Shown here piece by piece: positions 54,202 to 62,881 of a stretch of 64,000 nucleotides of DNA. Each line of letters opens with the position of its first letter. Within the stretch, counting starts at the first letter, position 1. The stretch covers positions 1 through 64,000 of the forward strand of contig NZ_JAGRPU010000002.1 in NCBI RefSeq assembly GCF_024606225.1, in the 5' to 3' direction. The position numbers and the translations under genes are program-made. The notes under the pieces were generated by a model. The model did no database searches, had not been told where the DNA came from, and saw only the letters and a list, made by a program, of their open reading frames with translations. Origin of the DNA: Endozoicomonas sp. ISHI1 (GTDB lineage Bacteria; Pseudomonadota; Gammaproteobacteria; Pseudomonadales; Endozoicomonadaceae).

Positions 54202-54690
54202 TTACGTCATTGTCAGGGAGGCAAAGAGAAAACAGTGCAATATAAACACCACCAGGGTGACGATGGCTCTCATGGACAGGTAAGACATTACACGCCCATC
54301 GGCCAGAGGTTCTGTATGAACGCACTCAATAATCAGGGTTGCCAGATAGCCAATGGCAAGAAGCACCAGCATCTGACCATCCGCCAGCCCTGCCATAAGC
54401 CCTCCAAATACCCAGAGTGCAATGACATTACTGGCCAGCACTTTAATAACGTTTCCGGATCGATTCTCAGTGTAGGCAGCCTGTCCCCATAAAGAACCAG
54501 CCATAAAGCAGCAGATAATGACAGAGTAAACAATAAACAGATGCTCCCCACTGTTACCAAACAGAAACTGGCCCCTGATGGATAGATACAGTGAAATAAC
54601 AAAAGGCGTTATCCCAAGACAGGCAAGCCAGTACATGAGTCGTTGAAAAAAATTCACTGGTTTCTCCATCTGTTCAGCCTTTTGTCTCAT
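54202..54690 (-). CDS. DUF3429-like inner-membrane protein
   Basis: 162 residues with about five hydrophobic segments (LMYWLACLGITPFVISLYLS; HLFIVYSVIICCFMAGSLWG; VIKVLASNVIALWVFGGLMA; MLVLLAIGYLATLIIE; AIVTLVVFILHCFLFA). The pattern YS.II..F..GS.WG matches DUF3429 membrane proteins. An alternative start is the Met at residue 8 (MEKPVNFFQRL). Function unknown. Confidence 0.65.
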   Translation of the reverse strand: MRQKAEQMEKPVNFFQRLMYWLACLGITPFVISLYLSIRGQFLFGNSGEHLFIVYSVIICCFMAGSLWGQAAYTENRSGNVIKVLASNVIALWVFGGLMAGLADGQMLVLLAIGYLATLIIECVHTEPLADGRVMSYLSMRAIVTLVVFILHCFLFASLTMT

Positions 54691-54702
54691 CGTCTTGTCT
54701 CA

Positions 54703-54869
54703 CTAGCAGCCTGTCGGACTTAAGCGTCCGTAGCGAGGATTGCAAGAAATTGGGGATAAAAATTTCTGCTTCTGAGGAGAATAGCGAGCTATTTGACGAA
54801 GAAGCAGGAATTTTTAGACCAATTTATTGCAACCGCAGCAGGACAGCCTTAAGTCCGACAGGCTGCTAG
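54703..54869. mobile_element. MITE-like element, 167 bp with 22-bp perfect inverted ends
   Basis: Ends are CTAGCAGCCTGTCGGACTTA plus AG, and the exact complement at 54848-54869. An inner pair also exists: AAATTTCTGCTTC and GAAGCAGGAATTTT near 54765 and 54818. There is no coding capacity. CTAG at both outer edges could be a 4-bp target duplication. Confidence 0.8.
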
Positions 54870-55062
54870 TAAGAGGTCAGCCAGAAACCACCACGATCGA
54901 AAGTACAATCATCTTTTCCTGTACGAATAGTCAGGTCAACTGGATCAGGCCATATGCCGGTTTCCTGTTGATCTGCTCCAAAGCAATGCTATACATAAGA
55001 CGCTGAACCTTTTTCATGATCCGACTCCAGCCTGTCACCGACGGCAGGCGATCCGGGAAGCC
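54870..55062. other. Leader region of the alpha-hydroxyacid dehydrogenase
   Basis: About 190 bp. No gene or clear promoter is recognised. The upstream gene on the other strand starts at 54690, with the MITE in between, so the element sits in a divergent promoter region. Confidence 0.4.
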
Positions 55063-56235
55063 ATGCGTCTGAAACACTGTCACAACACCAGAGACTTTAG
55101 GGAGTTCGCCCGACGACGGCTGCCCTCCCCTATTTTTCATTACATCGACGGTGCTGCGGATGATGAGACCACACTGCGAAGAAATACTGAGGCCTACTCC
55201 AATTGTGACCTGGTGCCCAATGTATTGAGAGGTGCAGAGCATGTTGATCTCTCTACCCGGGTTATGGGTTTGGATCTGGACATCCCTCTCTTCTTATCGC
55301 CCACCGCACTGCAGTGTCTCTTTCACCATGAAGGTGAGATGGCTGTGGGCAGAGCAGCCGAACAGTATGGCACTCTTTTTGGCCTGTCTTCTCTGGGCAC
55401 TACCAGCATAGAAGACATTGGTTCAACTATTAAAACTCCGAAGCTATTCCAGCTCTACGTGCATAAAGATAAGGGTCTGACTCGCAATATGATTGACCGA
55501 TGCAAGGCGGCCAACTTCGATGCTATGGCATTAACGGTGGATACAGCCGTTGGCGGCAACAGAGAAAGAGACCTTGTCACCGGTTTTACCATCCCGCCCA
55601 AACTGACATTTAAGAGTCTGCTGAGTTTTACCTGCCATCCGTCCTGGGTTCTGAATTACGTTTCCCATGGTGGCTTTGAGCTGCCTCAACTTCAGGACTA
55701 TGTTGGCGAAGGCACCCGCATTACCCTGTCGGTCGGTCACTACTTCAGTACCATGCTGGATCAGAGTATGGACTGGCAGGCAGCAGAAGAAATTATCCAC
55801 TACTGGGACAAACCATTAGCACTAAAAGGCATCATGTCGGTTGAAGATGCACGCAGGGCCGTAGATATCGGCGCTGCGGCCATTATGATTTCCAATCATG
55901 GCGGTCGACAGCTGGATGGCTCACGCTCGCCCTTTGATCAACTGGCAGAAATTGTAGATGCCGTAGGAGACCAGATTGATGTGATATGCGACGGGGGGAT
56001 ACAAAGGGGCACACACGTTCTTAAAGCACTGTCGCTGGGAGCCAAAGCCTGCTCAGGAGGTCGCCTGTATCTTTATGCTTTGGCAGCAGCAGGAAGAGCA
56101 GGCGTTGAAAAGGCTCTTGAAAATCTGCGCAGTGAAATGGAACGGGATATGAAACTGATGGGCTGTAAAACGATTTCAGAGTTGAACCGGAGTAACCTCC
56201 GCTTCCGGCCGGAATTCACCTGTCATTCCCGTTGA
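55063..56235 (+). CDS. FMN-dependent alpha-hydroxyacid dehydrogenase (L-lactate dehydrogenase-like)
   Basis: 390 residues, complete. N-terminus DFREFARRRLPSPIFHYIDG, FMN strands LFLSPTALQCLFHHEGE and FQLYVHKDKGL, and the catalytic His/Arg in IMISNHGGRQLDGSRSPFDQ, then DVICDGGIQRGTHVLKAL and phosphate-binding ACSGGRLYLYALAAAG. Oxidises an L-2-hydroxyacid, usually L-lactate, and passes electrons to the quinone pool. No lldP or lldR alongside. Its 3' end has been copied twice downstream. Confidence 0.9.
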   Translation: MRLKHCHNTRDFREFARRRLPSPIFHYIDGAADDETTLRRNTEAYSNCDLVPNVLRGAEHVDLSTRVMGLDLDIPLFLSPTALQCLFHHEGEMAVGRAAEQYGTLFGLSSLGTTSIEDIGSTIKTPKLFQLYVHKDKGLTRNMIDRCKAANFDAMALTVDTAVGGNRERDLVTGFTIPPKLTFKSLLSFTCHPSWVLNYVSHGGFELPQLQDYVGEGTRITLSVGHYFSTMLDQSMDWQAAEEIIHYWDKPLALKGIMSVEDARRAVDIGAAAIMISNHGGRQLDGSRSPFDQLAEIVDAVGDQIDVICDGGIQRGTHVLKALSLGAKACSGGRLYLYALAAAGRAGVEKALENLRSEMERDMKLMGCKTISELNRSNLRFRPEFTCHSR

Positions 56236-56269
56236 GTAAAGCCTGAGTCACAACAATCCATAATACCGT

Positions 56270-57184
56270 TTAAATATCATTATTAATTTCTTTGTTAAGT
56301 TTTTTGACCAACCCTGTGTAACTTGATATTTGCTTGCCTGGTATTGTTTTAAACAGATTGGTTAACTGCTCGGTATCAAGCGTAAGTGTATAGCTTCTTA
56401 AAGCAGTATGGATATAAATATCATCTTTATCAGGATCTGCAATGACAAATACAGCTCTGTATCCCATAGTGGGCAATGCTTCACCTTCTACAGCAGCTCT
56501 TGACATCTTTAAATAACCGCTAATTCCTTCAAGTAATAGTTTTTTATTAGTAAAATGCTCTCTGGAAAGTGCCTCCCTGAGATTTTTATCACGAAAATTT
56601 TCGGTCATTCTCAATTTAGAATTTTTAAGTATCCAATCGTAAGTAAACATTTCTTTGTAATCATCCAATACTGAGTATTCACTATTGCTTTTGGTTATGA
56701 GTTGGGCATTAGCGGGTTGGCAAATATCGTTCGATGTCAGACATTGGAGAGTAGTGGCTTTGTGGCTAAAAGAATAAATATAAACAGCCTCGATATCAGT
56801 AGCTTGTGTTCTTGCTATATCAAGTTCAGATGGGCTTCTGAATAACTCCATCGTATAGCGTTTTATTGCGTCAAAGGTTTGATTTATCTTATCCAGTTCA
56901 GCATCAGAAAGAGCATCAGGATTTATACTTTCCCTACTGAAAGAGAACAATCTGGTTTCATAGTCTTCAGGAAACGTTTGCCCATCTGAAGACATCAGTT
57001 CTTTAATGATCGTTTTTTCCAAGCCCTGAGCTCGATATATTTTCCCTATGCCTGCCTCAGGATTTAGAGGTTGATGAGCTTCCAAACCTGTTTCGGTCGT
57101 TTTAGTCTGAGTATCTGGTACATCTTCTGAAAAAAAACCAAGAAGATATGCCGCTCCTACTAATGCAGCAGCTTTTAAGAACAT
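56270..57184 (-). CDS. Membrane-anchored or exported protein, triplicated family copy 1
   Basis: 304 residues with a strong AAGGAGG site. Short N-terminal hydrophobic segment (MFLKAAALVGAAYLLGFF) acting as signal anchor or signal peptide. Then a mostly helical protein with conserved blocks EKTIIKELMSSDGQTFPEDY, RLFSFSRESINPDALSDAEL, EAVYIYSFSHKATTLQCLTS plus NDICQPAN (a probable disulphide pair), and C-terminal MGYRAVFVIADP and RSYTLTLDTEQLTNLFKTIP. No family recognised. Confidence 0.6.
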   Translation of the reverse strand: MFLKAAALVGAAYLLGFFSEDVPDTQTKTTETGLEAHQPLNPEAGIGKIYRAQGLEKTIIKELMSSDGQTFPEDYETRLFSFSRESINPDALSDAELDKINQTFDAIKRYTMELFRSPSELDIARTQATDIEAVYIYSFSHKATTLQCLTSNDICQPANAQLITKSNSEYSVLDDYKEMFTYDWILKNSKLRMTENFRDKNLREALSREHFTNKKLLLEGISGYLKMSRAAVEGEALPTMGYRAVFVIADPDKDDIYIHTALRSYTLTLDTEQLTNLFKTIPGKQISSYTGLVKKLNKEINNDI

Positions 57185-57441
57185 TTCGCTAACCTCCTTT
57201 TTCGTCTAACTGTTTATAGCTGACGTTTCATTAAGTAATAGCTCTGAGAGCCTGACTGATAATAGCACCATTACTGAATAAAGTTAGGAACAGGCTTGCT
57301 ACATTGATTTAAGATAAACAGTTTTCACTGATGTTTAGACCCTAAAACCACCATTAAGTTCACTGAACTCTCTGGTTATTATTTCTTTGTGGATGGATGG
57401 CTTTGCTCTTGCACAGACATGTATAAAGAATGGCGACGCCA
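57185..57441. other. Upstream region of family copy 1
   Basis: Contains the promoter side of the minus-strand gene and ends at the duplication junction. It matches the corresponding parts of units 2 and 3 (for example GATAAACAGTTTTCACTGAT). No gene. Confidence 0.5.
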
Positions 57442-57606
57442 TATCTTTATGCTTTGGCAGCGGCCGGAAGAACGAGCCTTGAAAAAGCCCTTGATAATCT
57501 GCGCAGTGAAATGGAACGGGGTATGAAACTGATGGGTTGAAGAGCATTCAGAGTTGAACCGAAGTAACTTCCGGTTCCGACCAGAACTCACCTATCATCC
57601 CCGGTG
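57442..57606 (+). pseudogene. 3' fragment of the dehydrogenase gene, duplicate 1
   Basis: Reads YLYALAAAGRTSLEKALDNL, then RSEMERGMKLMG and a stop. It matches the C-terminus of the dehydrogenase ending at 56235, and the match continues through the 3' flank. There is no start or upstream part; it was carried in by the tandem duplication. Confidence 0.85.
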
Positions 57607-57647
57607 AATTAAGCCTGCTTCACACCACCCACAATACCGTTTAACTA

Positions 57648-58574
57648 TCATTGTTGATTTTTTTTATTAAGATTTTCGGCCAACCCGGTGAAGCTTGATA
57701 TTTGCTTACCTGGTAGTGTTTTGTACAGTTTTGTTAACTGATCGGCATCAAGCTCAACAAGAGTGTAGCTTCTTCCAGTAGTCACAATATGAATATTCTC
57801 TTTATTTGGATCAGTCATTAAAAATACAGCTCTAAATCCCATAGTGGGAAATTTCTCGTCTGATTCAACGATTCTCGACAGTGTTAAAAAACCACTAATC
57901 CTTTCAAACAATGATTTTTTCCTGGTAAAATCCGCACTAAAAATATCATTCTCATAATCTTCATCATCAACACTATCTTTCATTCTCGGTTCAGAATTTT
58001 TTAATATCCATTCGGATGTAAACATTTTTTTATAATCACCCAATACGGAGCCTTTATCATTGCTTTCTGTGGTATGTTTGGCATTTATGGGTTGAGAATT
58101 AGCGGGTTGACAAATATTGTTCGATGTCAGGCATTCCAGAGTAGTGGCTTTGTGACTAAAAGAATAAATATAAACAGCCTCAACATCAGAAGCTTCTACT
58201 CTTGCCATATCAATACCATATTTACCTCTGAATAACTCCATCATATTGCGTTTTATTGCGGCAAAGGTTTGATTGATCTCATCGAGCTCAACATCAGAAA
58301 GAGCCTGAGGGTTAATACTTCCCCTACTAAAAGTGAACAATCTGGATTCATAGTTTTCAGGAAAAGTTTGCCCATCTAAATTCATCAGCTCTTTGATGAT
58401 CGTTTTGTCTAATCTGGAAGTTCGGTACATTTTTTGTATGCCTACCCCAGGATTTACAGGTTGATGATTTTCCAAGCCTGTTTCGGTCATTTTGGTCTGA
58501 GTATCTGGTACATCTTTTGAAAAAAAACCAAGAAGATAGGCCGCCCCTACTAATACAACAGCTTTTAATAACAT
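57648..58574 (-). CDS. Membrane-anchored or exported protein, triplicated family copy 2
   Basis: 308 residues. N-terminal segment MLLKAVVLVGAAYLLGFF. Same blocks as copy 1: DKTIIKELMNLDGQTFPENY, EAVYIYSFSHKATTLECLTS, NNICQPAN, MGFRAVFLMTDP, LPGKQISSFTGLA. Small insertions before the middle region (INAKHTTESNDKGS). The ribosome binding region is nearly identical to that of copy 1 (AGGAGGTTAGCGAA before ATG). Closest to copy 1. Confidence 0.6.
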   Translation of the reverse strand: MLLKAVVLVGAAYLLGFFSKDVPDTQTKMTETGLENHQPVNPGVGIQKMYRTSRLDKTIIKELMNLDGQTFPENYESRLFTFSRGSINPQALSDVELDEINQTFAAIKRNMMELFRGKYGIDMARVEASDVEAVYIYSFSHKATTLECLTSNNICQPANSQPINAKHTTESNDKGSVLGDYKKMFTSEWILKNSEPRMKDSVDDEDYENDIFSADFTRKKSLFERISGFLTLSRIVESDEKFPTMGFRAVFLMTDPNKENIHIVTTGRSYTLVELDADQLTKLYKTLPGKQISSFTGLAENLNKKNQQ

Positions 58575-58821
58575 TTCGCTAACCTCCTTTTTTGTCTAAC
58601 TGTTTATAGATGACGTTTCATTATGTAATAGCTCTGAGAGCCTGACTGATAATAGCACCATTACTAAATAAAGGCTTACTACATTGATTTAAGATAAACA
58701 GTTTTCACTGATATTTTGACCCTAAAACCACCATTAAGTTCACTGAACTCTCTGGTTATTATTTATTTGTGGATGGATGGCTTCGCTCTTGCACAGAGAT
58801 GTATAAAGAATGGCGATGCTA
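58575..58821. other. Upstream region of family copy 2
   Basis: Equivalent to 57185-57441, ending at the second duplication junction. No gene. Confidence 0.5.
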
Positions 58822-58982
58822 TATCTTTATGCTTTGGCAGCAGCCGGAAGAGCGAGCCTTGAAAAGGCTCTTGATGTGCAATGAAATGGAACGGGTTATG
58901 AAACTGATGAGCTGTAAAACGATTTAAGGGCTGAACCGGAGTAACCCGCGATTCCGGCCAGAATCCACCTGTCATTCCCGAT
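58822..58982 (+). pseudogene. 3' fragment of the dehydrogenase gene, duplicate 2
   Basis: Starts YLYALAAAGRASLEKALD and then loses frame through a small deletion (LDVQ-stop). Further nucleotide similarity continues over ATGGAACGGGTTATGAAACT. More decayed than duplicate 1, so probably older or unconstrained. Confidence 0.85.
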
Positions 58983-59010
58983 AAGTTACGCCTGTGATAC
59001 CATCAAACTA

Positions 59011-59973
59011 TCAGGGGTTATTTTTTTTATTGAGTTTTTTAGCCAACCCTGTGAGATTTGATATTTGCTTGCCTGGCATGGTTTTAAGCATATTTGATAA
59101 TTGTTCGGCATCAAATTTGAGAGTGTAGCTTTTTGCGGCAGCTTGAATATAAATATTCTTCTTACTAGAACCTGTCATTACTAATACAGCTCTGAAGCCC
59201 ATAGTGGGAAATGCTTCATTTTTATTAATGAGTCTGGTCAGCGATATAAAATCAGAAATTTGTTTCTGTAATATTTTTTTCTCGTTAAAGTCTGCCCCAA
59301 CAAGGTATAATGCGGGAGTTGATTCCCGATAGCCTGCCAGCCTCGCTTCGGATTGTTCAAGAATCCATTCGGATGAAAACATGTTTTTATAATCATCCAA
59401 CATTGAGCTTTCATCATTGCTTTGAGCTGTGCGTTCGGCATTAAGCGTTGAGTGTTGGGTATCAGCAGGTTGGCAAATATCGTTCGATGTAAGGCATTTG
59501 AGAGTAGCCGCTTTGTGGCTAAAAGAATACACATATACAGCCTCAATATCAGCAGCTTTTATTAGTTCCTGATTAAGATTAGGATCACCTATTGATAACT
59601 CAATCATTTGGTCTTTTATTACGGAAAAGATTTTATTTATCTCATCCAGTTCATCTTCAGAAAGAGCATTAATATTTATACTCCCCCTACTTAAAGTGAA
59701 TAATCTGTACTCATAGTCTTCAGGAAAAGTTTCCCCATCTGAATGCTCCAGCTCTTTGATGATTGTTTTTTCTAAGCTGGAAGTTCGATACAGTGTTTCT
59801 ATGCCTGCCCCTCTATTTATAAGTTGAGGCAATGATTGAGGCAAAGGTTGCTGCGTAAATTGATCCACTTCCAACTCCGTCTCAGTCTTTTTTGGTTGAT
59901 TATCTGGTACCAATCCAAAAAAACAATGATAAAGATATACTACTGATACTGCTATGATAATATTTGTTACCAT
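59011..59973 (-). CDS. Membrane-anchored or exported protein, triplicated family copy 3
   Basis: 320 residues with GGGAGG nine bases upstream. Its N-terminal segment has changed (MVTNIIIAVSVVYLYHCFFG), and it has an extra Pro/Gln-rich stretch (QFTQQPLPQSLPQ). The conserved blocks remain: EKTIIKELEHSDGETFPEDY, EAVYVYSFSHKAATLKCLTS, NDICQPAD, MGFRAVLVMTGS, KQISNLTGLAKKLNKK. Most divergent of the three. Confidence 0.6.
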   Translation of the reverse strand: MVTNIIIAVSVVYLYHCFFGLVPDNQPKKTETELEVDQFTQQPLPQSLPQLINRGAGIETLYRTSSLEKTIIKELEHSDGETFPEDYEYRLFTLSRGSININALSEDELDEINKIFSVIKDQMIELSIGDPNLNQELIKAADIEAVYVYSFSHKAATLKCLTSNDICQPADTQHSTLNAERTAQSNDESSMLDDYKNMFSSEWILEQSEARLAGYRESTPALYLVGADFNEKKILQKQISDFISLTRLINKNEAFPTMGFRAVLVMTGSSKKNIYIQAAAKSYTLKFDAEQLSNMLKTMPGKQISNLTGLAKKLNKKNNP

Positions 59974-60324
59974 GTCATCTAGCCTCCCGTTTTGTACACT
60001 TGTTTAGAGCTAGCGTTTCATTAGAGTGATAGCTCCGGGAGCCTTAACGATAATAACGCCGTTACTAAATTTAATGAGGAGTAACCTTCTTCCAGCATTT
60101 TAAGATAAACAGTTTTCATTGACGTTTGTGAGCCTGAAACCACAATTAATTTCATTGAATTTCCTGCTTATTATTTCTTTTTGGATGGATAGCTTCGCTC
60201 TTGCAAAAAAATATATACAAAGAATTGCGATGCTATTGAAAGATGAATCACAGAGATACTGAAGCATCCCATGTCATTGGTGATTGACGCTCCAGTGTAG
60301 TCGAGTTCTCGTAAAAAGGTAGTA
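59974..60324. other. Upstream region of family copy 3 and end of the triplication
   Basis: About 350 bp. Homology to the upstream regions of copies 1 and 2 runs to about 60236 (GGATGGATAGCTTCGCTCTT, AAGAATTGCGATGCTA). The rest is unique sequence before the stop of pldA. No gene. Confidence 0.5.
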
Positions 60325-61383
60325 TCAGAGCCAGTCAGTCAGCATCACACCAATGCTGAGCCGGTTCACACTGGCATTGTAATCAATCAGGCTTTCTCCA
60401 TAGCCATTAAAATATTGGACATAACCCCGGAAACGGTCACTAAGAGGGAAGGACCAGCCCAGTTGCACCGCACCTTTGTTATCTGAAGACCGCAGGTTGT
60501 TTCTGAGCATCATGGATATCTGGTATTCATCCAGTTTATAGCCAAAATGAAGCTCACCATGTCCCATGTACTTTTCAATATCCGGGTTATCATCCCCCTC
60601 CGTATCATTCGGGTTATTTGGGTCTTTTTCAGGTTCGGGAATCCGATACCAGGGCTTGAAGCTCACGTAAAAATTGCCCTTTTCCAGCAGGAAATTCAGG
60701 TAAACTCGATTCCAGCTTCGGGAAAGGCCGCCCGACCGACCATTGGATTGATGAGACAGACCGGCCACTACCGCCCACAAATCCATACCCAATACCGAAC
60801 GATCGACCGGAAGTACCGCAAAGACTTCCGGTTCGTGGTTCGTTTCCCTGAATGGCGCAGAGTTGTTGTTGTAGGCCTGCCACCAGGAGGTGTTAGTGTA
60901 GGCTACATAGACATTACCGTAACCGTTCCATAAACCCTCCCAGACAGGCGCTTTCAGACTCAGCTGAAACTTGATTTCGGTTGATGTCAGTTCCTCACCT
61001 ATTGCTTTGTAAGGCTCCTTGTTAACGTGACTGTTCCAGGAAACCGGAAGCACATAATTGGGACGATGGGGAGTTATCACAAAACGATTATCAAACGCCT
61101 GACGTTCACCTTTAACTCGTTCATCAAAAGCACTTTCCTCTGTCTCCCGGACCCTATCAGAATCATCAACCACCAGAGGCAGTGCCTCTTCTTCGTGGGG
61201 TTTGCCGCAAACAGCCCTTATCTCCGCCATGGTGGTCTGACCATCGGCTTCCATAGCCTGTTTCAGGAGGCACTGTTCATGGGGAGTTGATGACAAAGCC
61301 AAAGCCGGCGACAGACTCAGGACCAAACCTGCAACCCAAAAAGGCCCTTGTTTGATTGAGACAAGCGTCACATTATTATCCAT
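60325..61383 (-). CDS. pldA: Outer-membrane phospholipase A
   Basis: 352 residues from the ATG at 61383 (AAAGAG upstream); a longer frame to 61536 overlaps the MFS gene and adds no recognisable sequence. Signal-like N-terminus GPFWVAGLVLSLSPALALSS. The OMPLA barrel has catalytic His and Ser in VVAGLSHQSNGRSGGLSRSW and the Asn in TNTSWWQAYNNNSAPFRETN. Ends in barrel strands with a hydrophobic C-terminus. Hydrolyses phospholipids in the outer leaflet when activated by dimerisation and calcium. The N-terminal linker is long. Confidence 0.92.
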   Translation of the reverse strand: MDNNVTLVSIKQGPFWVAGLVLSLSPALALSSTPHEQCLLKQAMEADGQTTMAEIRAVCGKPHEEEALPLVVDDSDRVRETEESAFDERVKGERQAFDNRFVITPHRPNYVLPVSWNSHVNKEPYKAIGEELTSTEIKFQLSLKAPVWEGLWNGYGNVYVAYTNTSWWQAYNNNSAPFRETNHEPEVFAVLPVDRSVLGMDLWAVVAGLSHQSNGRSGGLSRSWNRVYLNFLLEKGNFYVSFKPWYRIPEPEKDPNNPNDTEGDDNPDIEKYMGHGELHFGYKLDEYQISMMLRNNLRSSDNKGAVQLGWSFPLSDRFRGYVQYFNGYGESLIDYNASVNRLSIGVMLTDWL

Positions 61384-61507
61384 AGTTGAAACTCTTTTTC
61401 TTCCTAACGAGCGCAACGGGCTGAAATGCCGGTGAGAGTCTGCGCTCATCACAGGGCAACCTAAAGCTTTAACGAATGCTCGAACATAAATCCCCGGCTC
61501 TGCAATC

Positions 61508-62818
61508 TCAACCTTTTTCCGTTGGTGTTGTATCAAGACATTCCGTTTTTGCCATATCGAAGTCAGGCCAGGGAATCAGAACAGCTATCAGACTGATGGT
61601 ACCGATGACCGCCAGATAGTATGCGGGCCCTAATGCAGTACCGGTCATTTGTACGATCAGTGTCGAACTCAAAGGAGCAAGCCCGCCAAAAATGGCAAAG
61701 CCAAAATTGTATGAGGTAGCAATGCCTGTGTAGCGAACTTCTGTTGGAAAAAAGCGGACAATAATAGGAGGAAGCAGACCTGAGGCGACCGCAGTAAATA
61801 ATCCGCAGGTCATCATAATGTGCCGGACCTGAGGAGCCTCTGTAAGAAAATACTGGAAGGCTGGAAATGACAAAATAATCACAACCAGAGCCATAGAGAT
61901 AGCCAGCAGCCTCTTGTTGACAATATCAGTCAAAATGCCTGCTAACAGCGACAGGGGCGAAAGAATAAAAAAAGCAACCGCCGTGCGCCAAGCCACATTA
62001 GCCTGTGGTAAACCCAGTATGGAAGAGAGGTAGCTTGACATATAGACCCCATAAACCGTTACCGTGGCACCGCAAAGCGCCATCAACAACAGACCACAGA
62101 GCAGCCCCTTCCGATGCTCTCGCAGTAATAGGATAAGGGGAATAGTTGACTGCTGACGGGCCTGATCCAGGGCAGCAAATAATCCGGACTCATTGAAGCG
62201 CTTGCGAATCTGATAGCTGACCAGCCCCAGCAGACCACCAATCCAAAAAGGGATTCTCCACCCCCACTGAGCCATAGTTTCCTGACCCAGCAGCATACTT
62301 AACAGACCATGGAGAAAAGTGCCCAGAGAGATGCCAATCATCAGGGCCAGAAATAGGATACCGATCATTAGCCCCTGTCGTTGCGGCGCACTTTCACTGA
62401 GAAAAGTGATGGCTCCCGGCAACTCTCCTCCAAGAGAAAACCCCTGGGTCAGCCTGAGCAGAACCAACGTCAGTGGAGCAATAACTCCAACCTCTTCATA
62501 AGTAGGTAAACAGCCCATCAGAGCAGTGGTCAAAGCCATGAGAAAAATGGTCAGAGTGAATGTTTTCTTGCGGCCAAACCGATCTCCGAGATGCCCGAAA
62601 AACAGGCCTCCCAGCGGTCTGGTCAGGTATCCTGTGGCAAAGACAGCATAGGTTCCCAGCAATGAGGACAGCTGATCCGAGGCAGGAAAAAAATGCTCCG
62701 CGATATAGCTTGCCATCAGGGCGTAGATCAGGAAATCATAAAGCTCCAGCATGCCTCCCATGGAGACGGCCAGAGCCAGCTTGTAATGCTCACTGGGTGC
62801 AGTAATGCAACGCGGCAT
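61508..62818 (-). CDS. MFS transporter, metabolite:proton symporter (ProP/ShiA-like) group
   Basis: 436 residues, about 12 membrane segments. Start-region motif LAVSMGGMLELYDFLIYALM and the MFS signature GHLGDRFGRKKTFTLTIF between helices 2 and 3; LLRLTQGFSLGGELPGAITF is typical of the ProP/KgtP/ShiA group. Imports a small organic solute with protons; the substrate cannot be told from sequence. A TnpB element ends about 60 bp upstream of its start. Confidence 0.85.
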   Translation of the reverse strand: MPRCITAPSEHYKLALAVSMGGMLELYDFLIYALMASYIAEHFFPASDQLSSLLGTYAVFATGYLTRPLGGLFFGHLGDRFGRKKTFTLTIFLMALTTALMGCLPTYEEVGVIAPLTLVLLRLTQGFSLGGELPGAITFLSESAPQRQGLMIGILFLALMIGISLGTFLHGLLSMLLGQETMAQWGWRIPFWIGGLLGLVSYQIRKRFNESGLFAALDQARQQSTIPLILLLREHRKGLLCGLLLMALCGATVTVYGVYMSSYLSSILGLPQANVAWRTAVAFFILSPLSLLAGILTDIVNKRLLAISMALVVIILSFPAFQYFLTEAPQVRHIMMTCGLFTAVASGLLPPIIVRFFPTEVRYTGIATSYNFGFAIFGGLAPLSSTLIVQMTGTALGPAYYLAVIGTISLIAVLIPWPDFDMAKTECLDTTPTEKG

Positions 62819-62881
62819 AAGTCACTCTCTTGATTAAATCCGCAACGAGCGCAACACTCGCTGTTATGGATAAGGTTCAAG
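62819..62881 (-). other. Right-end region of the TnpB element with a small hairpin
   Basis: Short gap between the MFS start and the tnpB stop. CGAGCGCAACACTCG forms a small hairpin, as expected near the end of an IS605/IS607-type element, where a guide RNA is usually encoded over the tnpB 3' end. Confidence 0.35.

Larger units (their letters stand above)
56068..60236. repeat. Tandem triplication, units of about 1.37-1.41 kb
   Basis: Units start at 56068, 57442 and 58822, each with TATCTTTATGCTTTGGCAGC from the dehydrogenase gene. The last ends near 60236 at GCGATGCTATTG. Each unit has a 3' fragment of the dehydrogenase (plus strand), one convergent membrane-anchored gene (minus strand) and its upstream region. 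Units 2 and 3 are joined through GCGA(T/C)GC(T/C)ATATCTTTATG. Confidence 0.85.

Noticed and set aside
61384-61536. N-terminal extension of pldA overlapping the MFS gene
   Set aside because: The extension has no family likeness and would hide the signal peptide; the ATG at 61383 has its own site.
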